The position numbers were made by a program, and so were the translations under genes. Positions 1 through 8,476 of a stretch of DNA of 64,000 bases are shown one piece after another. Each line of letters opens with the position of its first letter. The stretch's first letter is position 1. The notes under the pieces were generated by a model. The model did no database searches and was not told where the DNA came from. It worked only from the letters and a program-made list of their open reading frames with translations. This stretch comes from Pseudoalteromonas sp. H71 (GTDB taxonomy: Bacteria; Pseudomonadota; Gammaproteobacteria; Enterobacterales; Alteromonadaceae). The stretch covers positions 163,892-227,891 of the forward strand of contig NZ_LODI01000013.1 of NCBI RefSeq assembly GCF_001468485.1. Direction: 5' to 3'.

Positions 1-130
1 GCTTGAAATAGCTAAATATGACTTGAATAAGAGACGTTGCAATTAATAAAGCCGTTGCCCAGTATATATCTACAAGCTTAAACACTGCAAAAAACAGTAT
101 GAGTGGAATGTATTCAATTAATGCGTGCAT
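1..130 (-). CDS. yciB: Septation/intracellular membrane protein YciB, N-terminal part
   Basis: This reading frame runs off the left edge of the window, so only about 43 N-terminal residues are visible. They read MHALIEYIPLILFFAVFKL and continue as two hydrophobic stretches, with a pattern that matches the YciB (formerly IspZ) inner-membrane family, whose members start with a similar PLxxFFxxYKxxDIYxAT signature. The start is the ATG whose complement ends at 130; an AGGT lies about 7 bases upstream, and a TATAAT-like -10 is visible on this strand at 142-147. YciB genes sit beside the trp operon in E. coli too, which supports the identification. The rest of the protein lies outside the window. 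Confidence 0.8.
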   Translation of the reverse strand, partial: MHALIEYIPLILFFAVFKLVDIYWATALLIATSLIQVIFSYFK

Positions 131-301
131 ATACTACCTAAATTATACAAAAATAAATTAAAGCGTTTTTACCACATAACACTTGGTAACTACAAGGTTG
201 ACTTAAAGCCCTGTAAGCCTTAGCCTGCGTGGCTTTATTTATTCATCATTATATTCCCACGCTAAACGCATTCATTGTTTACGTGTATTTAGGAGCCTTA
301 A

Positions 302-571
302 ATGAACAAAACTCAACTTATCGTCGAAATGGCAAAACACAGTGAACTCACTAAAAAAGATACAAAAGCTGCTCTTTCAAGCATCCAAAAAGTGATTACT
401 AAATCGCTCTCTGAAGGCGATCAGGTACAAATTAATGGATTTGGTACCTTTGCACTTAGCTATTATCCGGCGCGAACTGGTCGCAATCCGCAAACAGGTG
501 AAACAATTGAAATCGAAGGGGCTAACAAGGCCGTTTTTAAACCAGCAAAAGCACTCAAAGATCGCCTTTAA
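302..571 (+). CDS. HU-family DNA-binding protein
   Basis: At 89 residues this is the normal length of HU/IHF-family proteins, which bend DNA as dimers in the nucleoid. The N-terminal half shows the helical dimerisation body (starting MNKTQLIVEMAKHSELTKK). The GFGTF motif follows near residue 47, and the beta-arm carrying ARTGRNPQTGE comes at about residues 57-67, including the R-N-P tip that intercalates into DNA. A good ribosome binding site (AGGAG, 291-295) precedes the ATG. It stands alone; a further 200 bases separate it from the next gene. It may be HU-alpha/beta-like or a paralogue; IHF is less likely because its subunits usually differ at the arm. Confidence 0.93.
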   Translation: MNKTQLIVEMAKHSELTKKDTKAALSSIQKVITKSLSEGDQVQINGFGTFALSYYPARTGRNPQTGETIEIEGANKAVFKPAKALKDRL

Positions 572-778
572 TACCTCACGTTTACCTATCTTTTATTTTG
601 CCATTTACACAAAGCTCCATTTAAAACGCCATGTAGATTATTCATAAATTATAAATAATTTACATGGCTCTATATCATAAATTAATATTTTTAATAAGTT
701 TCAGTAAGTTAAAGCTGGCATCCGATGTGCTTACTATACAGTGAGCTAAACACTTAATTATTTAATAAGGAGAGCCAA

Positions 779-1357
779 ATGAATAAATTACAATCGCGCA
801 CGCCACTTGAAGGTAAAAAAATTGCAATTTTAGCCACTGATGGCTTTGAACAAAGTGAGCTGTTTTCTCCGCGTGATGCATTATTGAATGCTGGAGCCAA
901 AATAGAGATAGTCTCTATTAAAGAAGGTCAAATTACTGGGTGGAATGAAGACAAGTGGGGCGAAAAAGTCTCAGTAGATAAACTCGTAACAAATACTAAC
1001 TCTGCTGATTACGATGCGTTAATGTTACCCGGTGGGTTATTTAACCCCGATAGCCTTCGCCAAGATAAACATGCAAAAGCCTTCATAGATGGTTTTTTTG
1101 GTGCAGAAAAAAACAAACCGGTTGCCGCAATTTGTCATGCTCCCTGGTTATTGGCAGAAATAAATAAGTTACGTGACCGCACGGTAACCTCATTTCCAAG
1201 TATTAAAAGCGACTTAATGAATGCAGGTGCCAATTGGGTAGATGAAGAAGTGTGCGTAGATAGAGGGTTGGTGACCAGCCGCAGCCCCGAAGATTTAGAT
1301 GCTTTTAATGCTAAATTTATTGAAGAAGTTCTCGAAGGTAAACACCAAGCTCATTAA
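779..1357 (+). CDS. PfpI/DJ-1 type glutamine-amidotransferase-like protein (YhbO-like)
   Basis: This 192-residue cytoplasmic protein of the DJ-1/PfpI superfamily has the family's catalytic set visible: Glu24 in DGFEQSEL and Cys119-His120 in the nucleophile elbow AAICHAPW. The LMLPGG motif lies near residue 82. Relatives are described as stress-response proteins with disputed protease or deglycase/glyoxalase activity; the sequence does not decide between them. AAGGAG lies just upstream of the ATG. The gene is convergent with trpA and shares a hairpin terminator with it. Length is typical of YhbO-type members. Confidence 0.9.
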   Translation: MNKLQSRTPLEGKKIAILATDGFEQSELFSPRDALLNAGAKIEIVSIKEGQITGWNEDKWGEKVSVDKLVTNTNSADYDALMLPGGLFNPDSLRQDKHAKAFIDGFFGAEKNKPVAAICHAPWLLAEINKLRDRTVTSFPSIKSDLMNAGANWVDEEVCVDRGLVTSRSPEDLDAFNAKFIEEVLEGKHQAH

Positions 1358-1394
1358 GCTTTCTAAGTATAAGTATAAGTATGAGTTTAAAATT

Positions 1395-1422
1395 AAAAAG
1401 GGCATTTTTAATGCCCTTTTTT
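1395..1422. terminator. Bidirectional rho-independent terminator between the DJ-1 gene and trpA
   Basis: An 11-bp stem (1395-1405 with 1411-1421) closes a 5-base loop. The arms carry A-runs and T-runs on the outside, so the hairpin can stop transcription from both sides. It ends the plus-strand PfpI/DJ-1 gene, and on the minus strand it lies just past the stop of trpA, the last trp gene. Confidence 0.85.
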
Positions 1423-1442
1423 AATGCGTAAATTTAAACTTA

Positions 1443-2264
1443 TTATAATGCGGTTGCGGCTTTCATTTCGCTGACAAAAGCTTTTAACTGCGCAGTCATT
1501 ACGTTTAAATCATTAAGGTTTGCTTCAATAATTTTTACTACCGCTGAGCCAGAAATAGCGCCAGCTGCACCTGCATTTAATGCTGATTTAACATCTTCTG
1601 GCGTTGAAATACCAAAGCCTAGTAGTGCAGGAGCTGCATGATACTCTTTTAATTTATTTACAATATTACCTGCAGGCATTTGTGCTTTAGTATCTGTACC
1701 AGTTACACCTGCACGTGAAAGTAAATAGGTATAGCCACGGCCATATGAAGCGCACTGGCGAAGCGTGTCGTCGTTTGCATTAGGCGTGGCAATAAATATT
1801 GGGTCTACGCCATTGTCCATTGCAGCCTTTCTAAACATTTTAGACTCATGCAAAGGGACATCAGCGACTAAAATAGAGTCTACACCTACGGCTTTTGCAT
1901 CTTTGTAAAACGCTTCTAAGCCACGCTTAAACACTAGGTTAGAATAAAGTAACAGGCCTATTGGTATATCGGCGTTGTATTCACGAATTTCTTTAATAAT
2001 GTCAAAGCAGTCTTGGGTGTTAATATTCACATCAAGCGCACGAATATTAGCGGCTTGAATAACCGGGCCATCAGCTATTGGATCTGAAAAGGGGATACCT
2101 AGTTCTAGTCCATCAGCACCACCATCAATTAAGCTTTTAATGATGGCAATACTCTGCTCTTTACCTGGGTCGCCAATAGTGACGAAAGGAACAAACGCCC
2201 CTTGTTTTTTTTCATTCAATGCAGCAAACATAGCGCCATAACGGTCCGTCTTAATTTGGCTCAT
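1443..2264 (-). CDS. trpA: Tryptophan synthase alpha subunit
   Basis: TrpA cleaves indole-3-glycerol phosphate to indole, which is channelled to TrpB in the alpha2beta2 complex. The 273-residue TIM-barrel protein keeps the catalytic acids: Glu54 in [11 protein letters not shown] and Asp65 in DPIADGP. The phosphate-binding LLGFGIS and GAISGSAVV segments lie near the C-terminus. It is the last gene of the trp operon. Its ATG overlaps the trpB stop (ATGA-type overlap around 2261-2264), which implies translational coupling. Length is normal for the family (about 268). Confidence 0.97.
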   Translation of the reverse strand: MSQIKTDRYGAMFAALNEKKQGAFVPFVTIGDPGKEQSIAIIKSLIDGGADGLELGIPFSDPIADGPVIQAANIRALDVNINTQDCFDIIKEIREYNADIPIGLLLYSNLVFKRGLEAFYKDAKAVGVDSILVADVPLHESKMFRKAAMDNGVDPIFIATPNANDDTLRQCASYGRGYTYLLSRAGVTGTDTKAQMPAGNIVNKLKEYHAAPALLGFGISTPEDVKSALNAGAAGAISGSAVVKIIEANLNDLNVMTAQLKAFVSEMKAATAL

Positions 2265-3445
2265 AGCTGGCCTCCTTCAGATAATACTTTGTGTACGTGT
2301 GCTAAATCTTTATCGCCACGGCCACTTAAATTAATAACAATAACACTGTCTTGTGTTTGCTCTTCTGCATATTTGAGCGCGTAGGCTAATGCATGGCTTG
2401 ATTCAAGCGCCGGAATAATACCTTCGTTTTTAGCTAATGACTGAAATGCATCAAGTGCTTCAGTATCGCTAATTCCTACATATTGTGCACGGCCAGTTTC
2501 ATGTAAAAATGCGTGTTGTGGGCCTACCGCTGGGTAATCAAGACCGGCTGATACAGAGTATGACTCTTCAATTTGGCCATCATCATTTTGCATAATGTAG
2601 GTGTATGTACCGTGCAGTATACCTTTAGTGCCTTTACAAATAGTGGCACCGTGTTCATGAGTGTCTAGGCCTTTACCCGCAGGTTCAACACCAATAAGCT
2701 TTACACTTGGCTCGTCGATAAAGTCGGTAAACATACCAATAGCGTTAGAGCCACCACCAACGCAGGCAATAACAGCGTCTGGTAAGCGACCTTCAGCGTC
2801 AAGCACTTGTTGCTTGGCTTCTTCACCAATTACTTTTTGGTATTCGCGAACAATAGTTGGGAATGGGTGAGGGCCTGCAGCAGTTCCTAATAGGTAATGC
2901 GCTTCTTGGTAGTTAGCTGACCAGTCACGTAATGCCTCGTTAACGGCATCTTTTAATGTGCCAGAACCCGCTGTAACAGGAATGACTTCTGCGCCCATTA
3001 ATTTCATTCTAAATACATTAGGTTGTTGACGTTCAACGTCTTTTGCACCCATGTAAATACGGCACTTTAAACCTAGCAGTGCACACGCTAAAGCGGTAGC
3101 AACACCATGTTGACCTGCGCCGGTTTCAGCAATGACTTCTTTTTTACCCATGCGTTTTGTTAGTAATGCTTGGCCGAGTACTTGGTTTGTTTTATGAGCA
3201 CCGCCATGAAGTAAATCTTCACGCTTTAAGTAAAGTTTAACCTTTGGATTTTTAACTAAATTACGCGTTAAAGTAAGAGGAGTAGGGCGACCTGCATACT
3301 CATTTAGTAATTTACTAAGTTCTGCTTGGAACTCAGGATCTTTTTGCGCTTTGTTAAATTCGTTTTCTAACTGCTTAAGCGCAGGGACAAGTAACTCGGG
3401 TACAAACATACCGCCAAACTCGCCAAAATAAGCTGGATTTTGCAT
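2261..3445 (-). CDS. trpB: Tryptophan synthase beta subunit
   Basis: TrpB condenses indole with serine using pyridoxal phosphate. The PLP lysine is visible as Lys85 in GGAHKTNQ, and the glycine-rich phosphate cup as [11 protein letters not shown] choose the ATG at 3445 because the protein then begins [19 protein letters not shown], as TrpB proteins do, giving 394 residues. A longer frame reaching back to 3523 would overlap trpCF and adds residues with no family counterpart. Only 7 bases separate this start from the trpCF stop. Confidence 0.97.
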   Translation of the reverse strand: MQNPAYFGEFGGMFVPELLVPALKQLENEFNKAQKDPEFQAELSKLLNEYAGRPTPLTLTRNLVKNPKVKLYLKREDLLHGGAHKTNQVLGQALLTKRMGKKEVIAETGAGQHGVATALACALLGLKCRIYMGAKDVERQQPNVFRMKLMGAEVIPVTAGSGTLKDAVNEALRDWSANYQEAHYLLGTAAGPHPFPTIVREYQKVIGEEAKQQVLDAEGRLPDAVIACVGGGSNAIGMFTDFIDEPSVKLIGVEPAGKGLDTHEHGATICKGTKGILHGTYTYIMQNDDGQIEESYSVSAGLDYPAVGPQHAFLHETGRAQYVGISDTEALDAFQSLAKNEGIIPALESSHALAYALKYAEEQTQDSVIVINLSGRGDKDLAHVHKVLSEGGQL

Positions 3446-3452
3446 TTTAACC

Positions 3453-4817
3453 TCAATAATTTCTGATACTTGTAAAAGCATGATGTAATTTGTTTGGGCA
3501 CTTTTTACCTGGAGCGTCTTCAACTCCAGAATTTAAATCAAGGCCTAAAGCGCCTTGAAAAAGCGCATCTTTTATATTGTCTGGATTTAAGCCACCAGCA
3601 AGCATAAATGGCGTTGTTGCATCGCGAAGTACTGACCAATCAAATACCTTACCTGTGCCACCAGCTTGTGTATCGCTGTGAGTGTCGTACAAGTGTCGGT
3701 CAACGCCATTGACAGGAGTAGGTAGCGCATCTTTAACTGCTTGTGCTTTCCAAATTTCACAGTTGTTTGGTAACTGTGTACGCAACGCTTTAATGTAATC
3801 GTCACTTTCTTTGCCATGTAATTGAACTGCCGCTAACTTTAACACACTTGCAGCGTGAGCAACCTTATCTGTTGGTTCATCAACAAAAACACCAACAAAT
3901 TTTAGTGGTACTGATTGCGTTATGGCTTGGGCGCAATCTAAATCAACACAGCGTGGAGATTTAGGGTAAAAAATTAAACCGCCATATATAGCGCCAGCAT
4001 TATACGCTGCTTGCGCATCCTGACTGCGAGTAAGCCCACACACTTTATTTTCACCCAAAATAACACTGCGACATGCTTGATCTAAATCAGCTTCGGCCAT
4101 CAGCGAGCTGCCAATTAAAAAGCCATCGCACAGCGGGGCTAAGCGTTTAACGTCTTGATGGGTATAGATACCTGACTCAGAAATAACGACTTTATCTTCA
4201 GGGATTAATTTACGCAGTCTCTCAGTAGTTGCCAAATCGGTACTTAAATCACGTAAATCACGATTATTAATACCAATAATTTTAGCATTCAGGGCAAGTG
4301 CTCGGTGTACTTCTTCTTCATTACTTACTTCTGTAAGCACGGCCATATTGAGTGAATCAGCCACTGTGTGAAGTGCAGTATATTCTTCATCATTAAGTAC
4401 CGAAAGCATAAGTAAAATTGCATCGCCACCATAAATGCGGGCCATGTAAACTTGATACTCATCTATGAAAAAGTCTTTACAAATAAGAGGCTGCTCAACT
4501 TGGCTGCGTACAAACTCAAGGTAATCAAAGCTACCTTGAAAATATTTAGTGTCGGTAAGCACGCTCATGCAACTTGCATATTTTTTATATGCTGCAGTGA
4601 TTTCGGTTAAATCAAAAGGTTCTCTTATTAACCCTTTTGAAGGGGATGCTTTTTTACACTCTAAAATAAATTGAATCCCCGGTGCAGCCAATGCGCTATA
4701 AAAATCGCGACTGGTAGGCACAGCCTGATCTTTGAAGCTTTCAAGCGGACGTGCGGCTTTTCGTTCGATTAATTCTAGTTTTTTATCAGCAACAATTTTG
4801 TCTAATACATTAGCCAT
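3453..4817 (-). CDS. trpCF: Bifunctional indole-3-glycerol-phosphate synthase / phosphoribosylanthranilate isomerase
   Basis: This is a fusion of two TIM barrels that carry out consecutive steps of tryptophan synthesis. Residues 1 to about 255 form the TrpC half, with [16 protein letters not shown], the catalytic CKDFFID and GINNRDL. The rest forms the TrpF half, with [25 protein letters not shown] and the LAGGLNPDN phosphate loop. At 454 residues it has the length of the E. coli fusion, a state typical of enteric and related gammaproteobacteria. Its start overlaps the end of trpD by 8 bases. Confidence 0.96.
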   Translation of the reverse strand: MANVLDKIVADKKLELIERKAARPLESFKDQAVPTSRDFYSALAAPGIQFILECKKASPSKGLIREPFDLTEITAAYKKYASCMSVLTDTKYFQGSFDYLEFVRSQVEQPLICKDFFIDEYQVYMARIYGGDAILLMLSVLNDEEYTALHTVADSLNMAVLTEVSNEEEVHRALALNAKIIGINNRDLRDLSTDLATTERLRKLIPEDKVVISESGIYTHQDVKRLAPLCDGFLIGSSLMAEADLDQACRSVILGENKVCGLTRSQDAQAAYNAGAIYGGLIFYPKSPRCVDLDCAQAITQSVPLKFVGVFVDEPTDKVAHAASVLKLAAVQLHGKESDDYIKALRTQLPNNCEIWKAQAVKDALPTPVNGVDRHLYDTHSDTQAGGTGKVFDWSVLRDATTPFMLAGGLNPDNIKDALFQGALGLDLNSGVEDAPGKKCPNKLHHAFTSIRNY

Positions 4818-5847
4818 GACTTACCTCAATAATTGCATTTAACGTGTCCATGGCTTTGCCTGAACTTAAAAGTGAGTGTACTGCCTGAGCGCCTTCTTTA
4901 AGCGAATCGGCTTTTCCTGTTAGGTATAAAAGTGCAGCAACATTGACCACAATAGCGGCATTATGAGCGTCAGTGCCTTTGCCTTGTAAAATAGCAACAC
5001 TTGCATCAGCGTTATATTGTGGGCCTTCACCTGCTAGTTGTTCAAGTGAATAGTTTGCAAGGTCAAAGTCGCTTGGGTTGAGCGTGTACTGGGTTATTTC
5101 ACCGTTGTTTAATTCAACAACATGCGTTGACCCATGAAGAGCAATTTCGTCAGTGCCTGAACCATGCACGACCATTGCGCGTTTAGTGCCTAATGTTTTA
5201 AGCGTTTGTGCCATAGGCATACATAGCGACTCGTCGTAAACACCTAGTAATTGCACATCAGGTGCCGCTGGGTTAGCAAGAGGGCCTAAAATATTAAAAA
5301 TTGTACGTGTTTTGAGTGTAGTACGTACGCCCATCGCATGACGAACACCGCTGTGATAATGAGGCGCAAACAAAAACGTAAAGTGTGTTTGCTCAAGGCA
5401 TTTTGCTGCTTGTTCTGGGCTCATATCTATATTAATACCGAGCGCTTTGAGTAAGTCGGCAGAGCCTGAGTTACTCGACACACTGCGGTTGCCGTGTTTT
5501 ACCACGTTGATACCTGCTGCAGCTGCAACAATAGCGGCTGTGGTACTGATATTAATTGTGTTTGACCCATCGCCACCGGTGCCGCAGCTATCTGCAAGTT
5601 GTGTACAGGTGGTATTAAACGCGACTGCGTTTTCACGCATGGATGCTGCAGCTCCGGCTATTTCATCACTAACTTCACCTTTCATTTTAAGACTGATTAG
5701 TAATGCTGTTAGCTCGATATCGCTCATATTACCTTGCATAATTTCATCAAATAGCGCTTTTGATTGGCTGTAGTTGAGTGACTGCTTTGTAATTAACTGT
5801 TCAATAGCGCTTTGAACATTAAGGGAAGTGGGTAATTGTGTACACAT
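4810..5847 (-). CDS. trpD: Anthranilate phosphoribosyltransferase
   Basis: TrpD transfers phosphoribose from PRPP to anthranilate. The 345-residue chain shows the PRPP/Mg signature DSCGTGGDGSNTINIST around residues 87-103, the KHGNRSVSS loop and the later ARTIFNILGPLANP-type segment (here TRTIFNILGPLANP). There is no fused glutamine amidotransferase domain as in E. coli TrpGD; the amidotransferase is the separate gene immediately upstream. The gap to trpG is 10 bases and the gene overlaps trpCF. Confidence 0.97.
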   Translation of the reverse strand: MCTQLPTSLNVQSAIEQLITKQSLNYSQSKALFDEIMQGNMSDIELTALLISLKMKGEVSDEIAGAAASMRENAVAFNTTCTQLADSCGTGGDGSNTINISTTAAIVAAAAGINVVKHGNRSVSSNSGSADLLKALGINIDMSPEQAAKCLEQTHFTFLFAPHYHSGVRHAMGVRTTLKTRTIFNILGPLANPAAPDVQLLGVYDESLCMPMAQTLKTLGTKRAMVVHGSGTDEIALHGSTHVVELNNGEITQYTLNPSDFDLANYSLEQLAGEGPQYNADASVAILQGKGTDAHNAAIVVNVAALLYLTGKADSLKEGAQAVHSLLSSGKAMDTLNAIIEVSHG

Positions 5848-5857
5848 AATGTTCTCT

Positions 5858-6460
5858 TTATTTATTAGTTGTTAAGTAAGCAACACTTTGTTGCAGCAAC
5901 AAGGCACCATTAGGCGTTAGTATTGATTCAGGGTGAAACTGGTAACCCAACGCACTGTCACCATGGTGATAAATAGCCATTGGAATGTCTTGATATTGTG
6001 CTATTACGTCTATGCTATCGGGCACCTTCGTGGCCATTAATGAGTGGTAACGTGCTACCGGCATTGTTTCGCCCATATTTTCAAAAACAGGATGTGCGTT
6101 TAATTCAATGATTGACGATTTACCATGTACGGTTTCACCTGCGTGACCGATTACTCCACCATAACTTTGTGTTAAAGCTTGTTGCCCTAAGCAAATACCG
6201 AGCATTGGAAAATGGCCTTTGCACAGCTGAATAAGATCCATCAAACAGCCTGCATCGCTGGGTGTGCCAGGACCTGGTGAAAGCACAAGTAAAACTTGGC
6301 CTTGCTCTTGGCTCATTTTATTAAAAATGATGTCGGCACTTATGTTATTTCTGTATACAACAAGCTCATCGCCTAACATGGTTAGTTCGTCTACTAGGTT
6401 GTAACTAAACGAGTCAAAGTTATCTAAAAAGTAAATTTTGATTGGTTGTGATGCACTCAT
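5858..6460 (-). CDS. trpG: Anthranilate synthase component II (glutamine amidotransferase)
   Basis: TrpG supplies ammonia from glutamine to TrpE. The class I amidotransferase triad is present: Cys90 in MLGICLGQQ, and His176 and Glu178 in YQFHPESI. The oxyanion-region LSPGPGTP lies near residue 60. The 200-residue protein is free-standing, unlike the TrpGD fusion of enterics. One base separates its start from the trpE stop region, consistent with coupled translation of the two subunits. A role in folate synthesis (PabA) is possible as a second function but the operon position favours TrpG. Confidence 0.96.
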   Translation of the reverse strand: MSASQPIKIYFLDNFDSFSYNLVDELTMLGDELVVYRNNISADIIFNKMSQEQGQVLLVLSPGPGTPSDAGCLMDLIQLCKGHFPMLGICLGQQALTQSYGGVIGHAGETVHGKSSIIELNAHPVFENMGETMPVARYHSLMATKVPDSIDVIAQYQDIPMAIYHHGDSALGYQFHPESILTPNGALLLQQSVAYLTTNK

Positions 6461-6461
6461 G

Positions 6462-8030
6462 TTATACCGCCTCGTAAGTTGATTTAATGGCGGTTATGAC
6501 CGCTTGAGCTTTGGCACGTGTTTCGTTAGCTTCAGATTGCGGGTCTGAATCAAATACAACCCCAGCCCCAGCTTGAACATAGGCCATGTTGTTTTTAACA
6601 AAAGCAGAGCGAATAACAATACAGCTGTCCATTGCGCCATCACCGGTTAAATAACCCACTGCGCCACCGTAACTGCCGCGTCGTTTGCCCTCTGTTTGGC
6701 GAACAAGTTCTGCGGCACGTACTTTGGGTGCGCCTACCAAGGTACCCATGTTCATACACGCTTGGTAAGCATGCAGTGCATCTAGTTCTGGTTTTAATGT
6801 GCCAACAACACGTGAAACCAAATGCATAACCTGCGAATAACGGTCTACTTTTAAGAGCTCTTTTGCATGACGAGTACCTGCAACACTAATGCGCGCTACA
6901 TCGTTACGGGCTAAGTCAACAAGCATTAGGTGTTCTGCCCGTTCTTTTTGATCGTTTCTAAGTTCAAGTTCAATACGACTATCCAAGTCAGGATTTATTT
7001 GCCCATTAGCAAACTTACCACGAGGGCGAGTCCCTGCAATTGGATATACTTCTACCTGTTGGTTATTAACATCATATTTAAGTGCCGATTCGGGCGATGC
7101 ACCAAATAAAGCAAACTCTTCGTCGCGCATGTAAAACATGTAAGGGCTTGGATTTTGCAGTTTTAATTGGCTGTACGCATGTAAAGCGTTAGGGCAAGGC
7201 AGAGAAAAAGTTCGAGAGGGAACAACCTGAAAAATATCACCGTCAACAATGTTCTTTTTTAGTTTTACAACTTGTTCGCAGTAAGTCTCGTCACTTATGT
7301 CTACATTAACGTCGCAATCCCCTTTGTTTAATGGGGCGCTGTACTGGGCTGCGTTATCGCAAAGACTGTTTAATCGCTCCAGTTGTTTACCTACTTCAAA
7401 ACAGTTTGCGTGAACGTCTGGGCCGTTAAACACATTACCAATCAGTTCTGTGGTTTGTTTTTGATGATCAATTACAACGAGTGTTTCAGCTAAATAAAAT
7501 ACATAGTCAGGGCAGCTGTTTTCGCCATCGGGCACATCACTTAACTGTTCAAAGTTTGCAACCATGTCGTAGGCAAATACACCGCCTAAAAATAAAGAGA
7601 ATGGATTGTTAGTGGTGCTTTTGATTGAGTTTATACAGGTTCGTAGGGCACTAAATGCGTTATCCGCTACTAATTTACTGGCTTCATCAATGTCGTTATG
7701 TGTACTTAAGTAATTTAGGGTTAGGCTTGTATCGTTTAGCTCGGCTTTACAGTTTTTAACATTTGCTTGTAAGTAACTTAACAGCTGCTGCCCATTGTTT
7801 GATTGGGCTGTAATTATGACTGTTTTGCCTTGGCAAACGATGCGTAATGCACAATCGACTAAAATTAAACTTTTTACACTGTCTTTAGAATCAATTTCAG
7901 CTGATTCAAGTAGCAGTGAGTTGGGTTTATCAAGCGCTGCGTATAATGCAAGTGGGCTACTAATGTAATCGCGTGTTTGCGTAATACTGGTTACTTCACC
8001 CGGTGTAGTTGTTATATGACTAAAAATCAA
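6462..8030 (-). CDS. trpE: Anthranilate synthase component I
   Basis: TrpE converts chorismate to anthranilate with ammonia from TrpG. The N-terminal feedback site for tryptophan is visible as LLLESAEID around residue 39. The C-terminal chorismate-binding domain shows FQVVPSRTF, PIAGTRPRG and the final YGGAVGYL, with a 522-residue length typical of the family. The start appears to be TTG at 8028-8030. A Shine-Dalgarno GAGGG sits 8 bases upstream (8039-8043), and no in-frame ATG fits the N-terminus better. An out-of-frame ATG (8035-8037) opens a five-residue frame that ends inside trpE. Transcription reaching this gene must pass two attenuators. Confidence 0.95.
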   Translation of the reverse strand: MIFSHITTTPGEVTSITQTRDYISSPLALYAALDKPNSLLLESAEIDSKDSVKSLILVDCALRIVCQGKTVIITAQSNNGQQLLSYLQANVKNCKAELNDTSLTLNYLSTHNDIDEASKLVADNAFSALRTCINSIKSTTNNPFSLFLGGVFAYDMVANFEQLSDVPDGENSCPDYVFYLAETLVVIDHQKQTTELIGNVFNGPDVHANCFEVGKQLERLNSLCDNAAQYSAPLNKGDCDVNVDISDETYCEQVVKLKKNIVDGDIFQVVPSRTFSLPCPNALHAYSQLKLQNPSPYMFYMRDEEFALFGASPESALKYDVNNQQVEVYPIAGTRPRGKFANGQINPDLDSRIELELRNDQKERAEHLMLVDLARNDVARISVAGTRHAKELLKVDRYSQVMHLVSRVVGTLKPELDALHAYQACMNMGTLVGAPKVRAAELVRQTEGKRRGSYGGAVGYLTGDGAMDSCIVIRSAFVKNNMAYVQAGAGVVFDSDPQSEANETRAKAQAVITAIKSTYEAV

Positions 8031-8051
8031 ACCTCATTCCCTCAAAAAATT

Positions 8052-8082
8052 AAACCCCGCAATGCTGTGCAATGCGGGGTTT
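8052..8082 (-). terminator. trp attenuator 2 (terminator hairpin, 3:4)
   Basis: On the minus strand a 10-bp GC-rich stem (8073-8082 with 8052-8061) is followed by a T-rich run, ending about 14 bases before the trpE Shine-Dalgarno. The 5' arm contains CCCGC (8074-8078), which is complementary to GCGGG at 8120-8124 just after the second leader peptide. That alternative pairing would break the terminator. This is the classical attenuator layout. Confidence 0.88.
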
Positions 8083-8119
8083 GAATAACGTATCTAAATT
8101 ATAAACAGATCATTATCGT

Positions 8120-8133
8120 CCCGCTATACCAGG
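8120..8133 (-). promoter_or_regulatory. Leader-2 protector/antiterminator segments (1 and 2)
   Basis: In the leader RNA the segment CCUG (8130-8133), which lies just after the Trp codons, can pair with CGGG (8120-8123) across a 6-base loop to give the 1:2 hairpin. If a ribosome stalls on the Trp codons it covers segment 1. Segment 2 (GCGGG, 8120-8124) is then free to pair with the terminator arm at 8074-8078. The pairings are read by eye, not computed. Confidence 0.7.
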
Positions 8134-8174
8134 CGCCACCACCAATGATGTGTAAGAGTAAGACCGTTATTCAT
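8124..8174 (-). CDS. trpL2: trp leader peptide 2 (16 residues, three consecutive Trp)
   Basis: The frame from the ATG at 8172-8174 to the TAG at 8124-8126 reads MNNGLTLTHHWWWRLV. Three consecutive TGG codons near the end make it a sensor of charged tRNA-Trp. A GAGGCAG lies about 6-12 bases upstream as the ribosome binding site. It is immediately followed by the segments of attenuator 2. The sequence differs from the first leader apart from the start MNN and WWW, so the second unit is an old duplicate or an independent acquisition. Confidence 0.88.
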   Translation of the reverse strand: MNNGLTLTHHWWWRLV

Positions 8175-8221
8175 GTTTTTCTGCCTCAAATTTATTATGT
8201 ATTTATTAAAATTTAGTTATA

Positions 8222-8247
8222 AAAAAACCCGCATGTTTGCGGGTTTT
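8222..8247 (-). terminator. trp attenuator 1 (terminator hairpin, 3:4)
   Basis: The minus strand shows a 10-bp stem (8238-8247 with 8224-8233) around a 4-base loop, followed by a run of seven or more T. Its 5' arm ACCCG (8240-8244) is complementary to CGGGT (8276-8280) located after leader peptide 1, which gives the competing antiterminator. It lies between leader peptides 1 and 2, so it can stop transcription before the second attenuator is even made. Confidence 0.88.
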
Positions 8248-8274
8248 GAAATTTTGTCAGACACGACAATTCAT

Positions 8275-8293
8275 CACCCGATAATTACGAGTG
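8275..8293 (-). promoter_or_regulatory. Leader-1 protector/antiterminator segments (1 and 2)
   Basis: The RNA segment CACUCG (8288-8293) encodes the last two residues of leader peptide 1. It can pair fully with CGGGUG (8275-8280), one pair being G-U, across a 7-base loop that includes the stop codon. Stalling at the Trp codons would mask segment 1 and release CGGGU to pair with the terminator arm at 8240-8244. The pairings are read by eye. Confidence 0.7.
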
Positions 8294-8329
8294 CCACCAC
8301 CAGATTGTGTTTAGGTTTGAATTGTTCAT
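8285..8329 (-). CDS. trpL: trp leader peptide 1 (14 residues, three consecutive Trp)
   Basis: The frame from the ATG at 8327-8329 to the TAA at 8285-8287 reads MNNSNLNTIWWWHS. The three adjacent TGG codons, the position just downstream of a good promoter, and the perfectly placed attenuator behind it identify it as a trp leader peptide. It is the first of two such peptides before trpE. Peptides this short are not found by ordinary gene callers. Confidence 0.9.
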   Translation of the reverse strand: MNNSNLNTIWWWHS

Positions 8330-8364
8330 AGTATTAAATTCTTGATGTGTCTTAAAGTGGCTAC

Positions 8365-8394
8365 AGTAAAACGTATCTTGTGCTTTTGTGTCAA
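8365..8394 (-). promoter_or_regulatory. Probable trp operon promoter
   Basis: On the minus strand a perfect -35 TTGACA (8389-8394) is followed after 18 bases by TTTACT (8365-8370) as the -10. This places the RNA start about 25-30 bases before the ATG of leader peptide 1. I did not recognise a TrpR operator of the E. coli type overlapping it. Control may therefore rest mainly on attenuation, which is an inference. Confidence 0.65.
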
Positions 8395-8426
8395 GTGTTT
8401 ATTAAAAACAATTTAGTGAAAAAACT

Positions 8427-8435
8427 TGTTATACT
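8427..8435 (+). promoter_or_regulatory. Extended -10 promoter for rnm-yciO-scpA
   Basis: The sequence TGTTATACT contains TGn followed by TATACT, a 5 of 6 match to the -10 consensus in the extended -10 context. It lies about 40 bases before the rnm start and diverges from the trp promoter about 35 bases away. No convincing -35 is needed for this promoter class. Confidence 0.5.
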
Positions 8436-8476
8436 TGCATAAACACCTTTAAACCTTAATTTTAAGCAGTTTTCTT

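Noticed and set aside
3446..3523. N-terminal extension of TrpB
   Set aside because: The extra 26 residues overlap trpCF and lack any resemblance to TrpB; the internal ATG at 3445 begins the conserved N-terminus.
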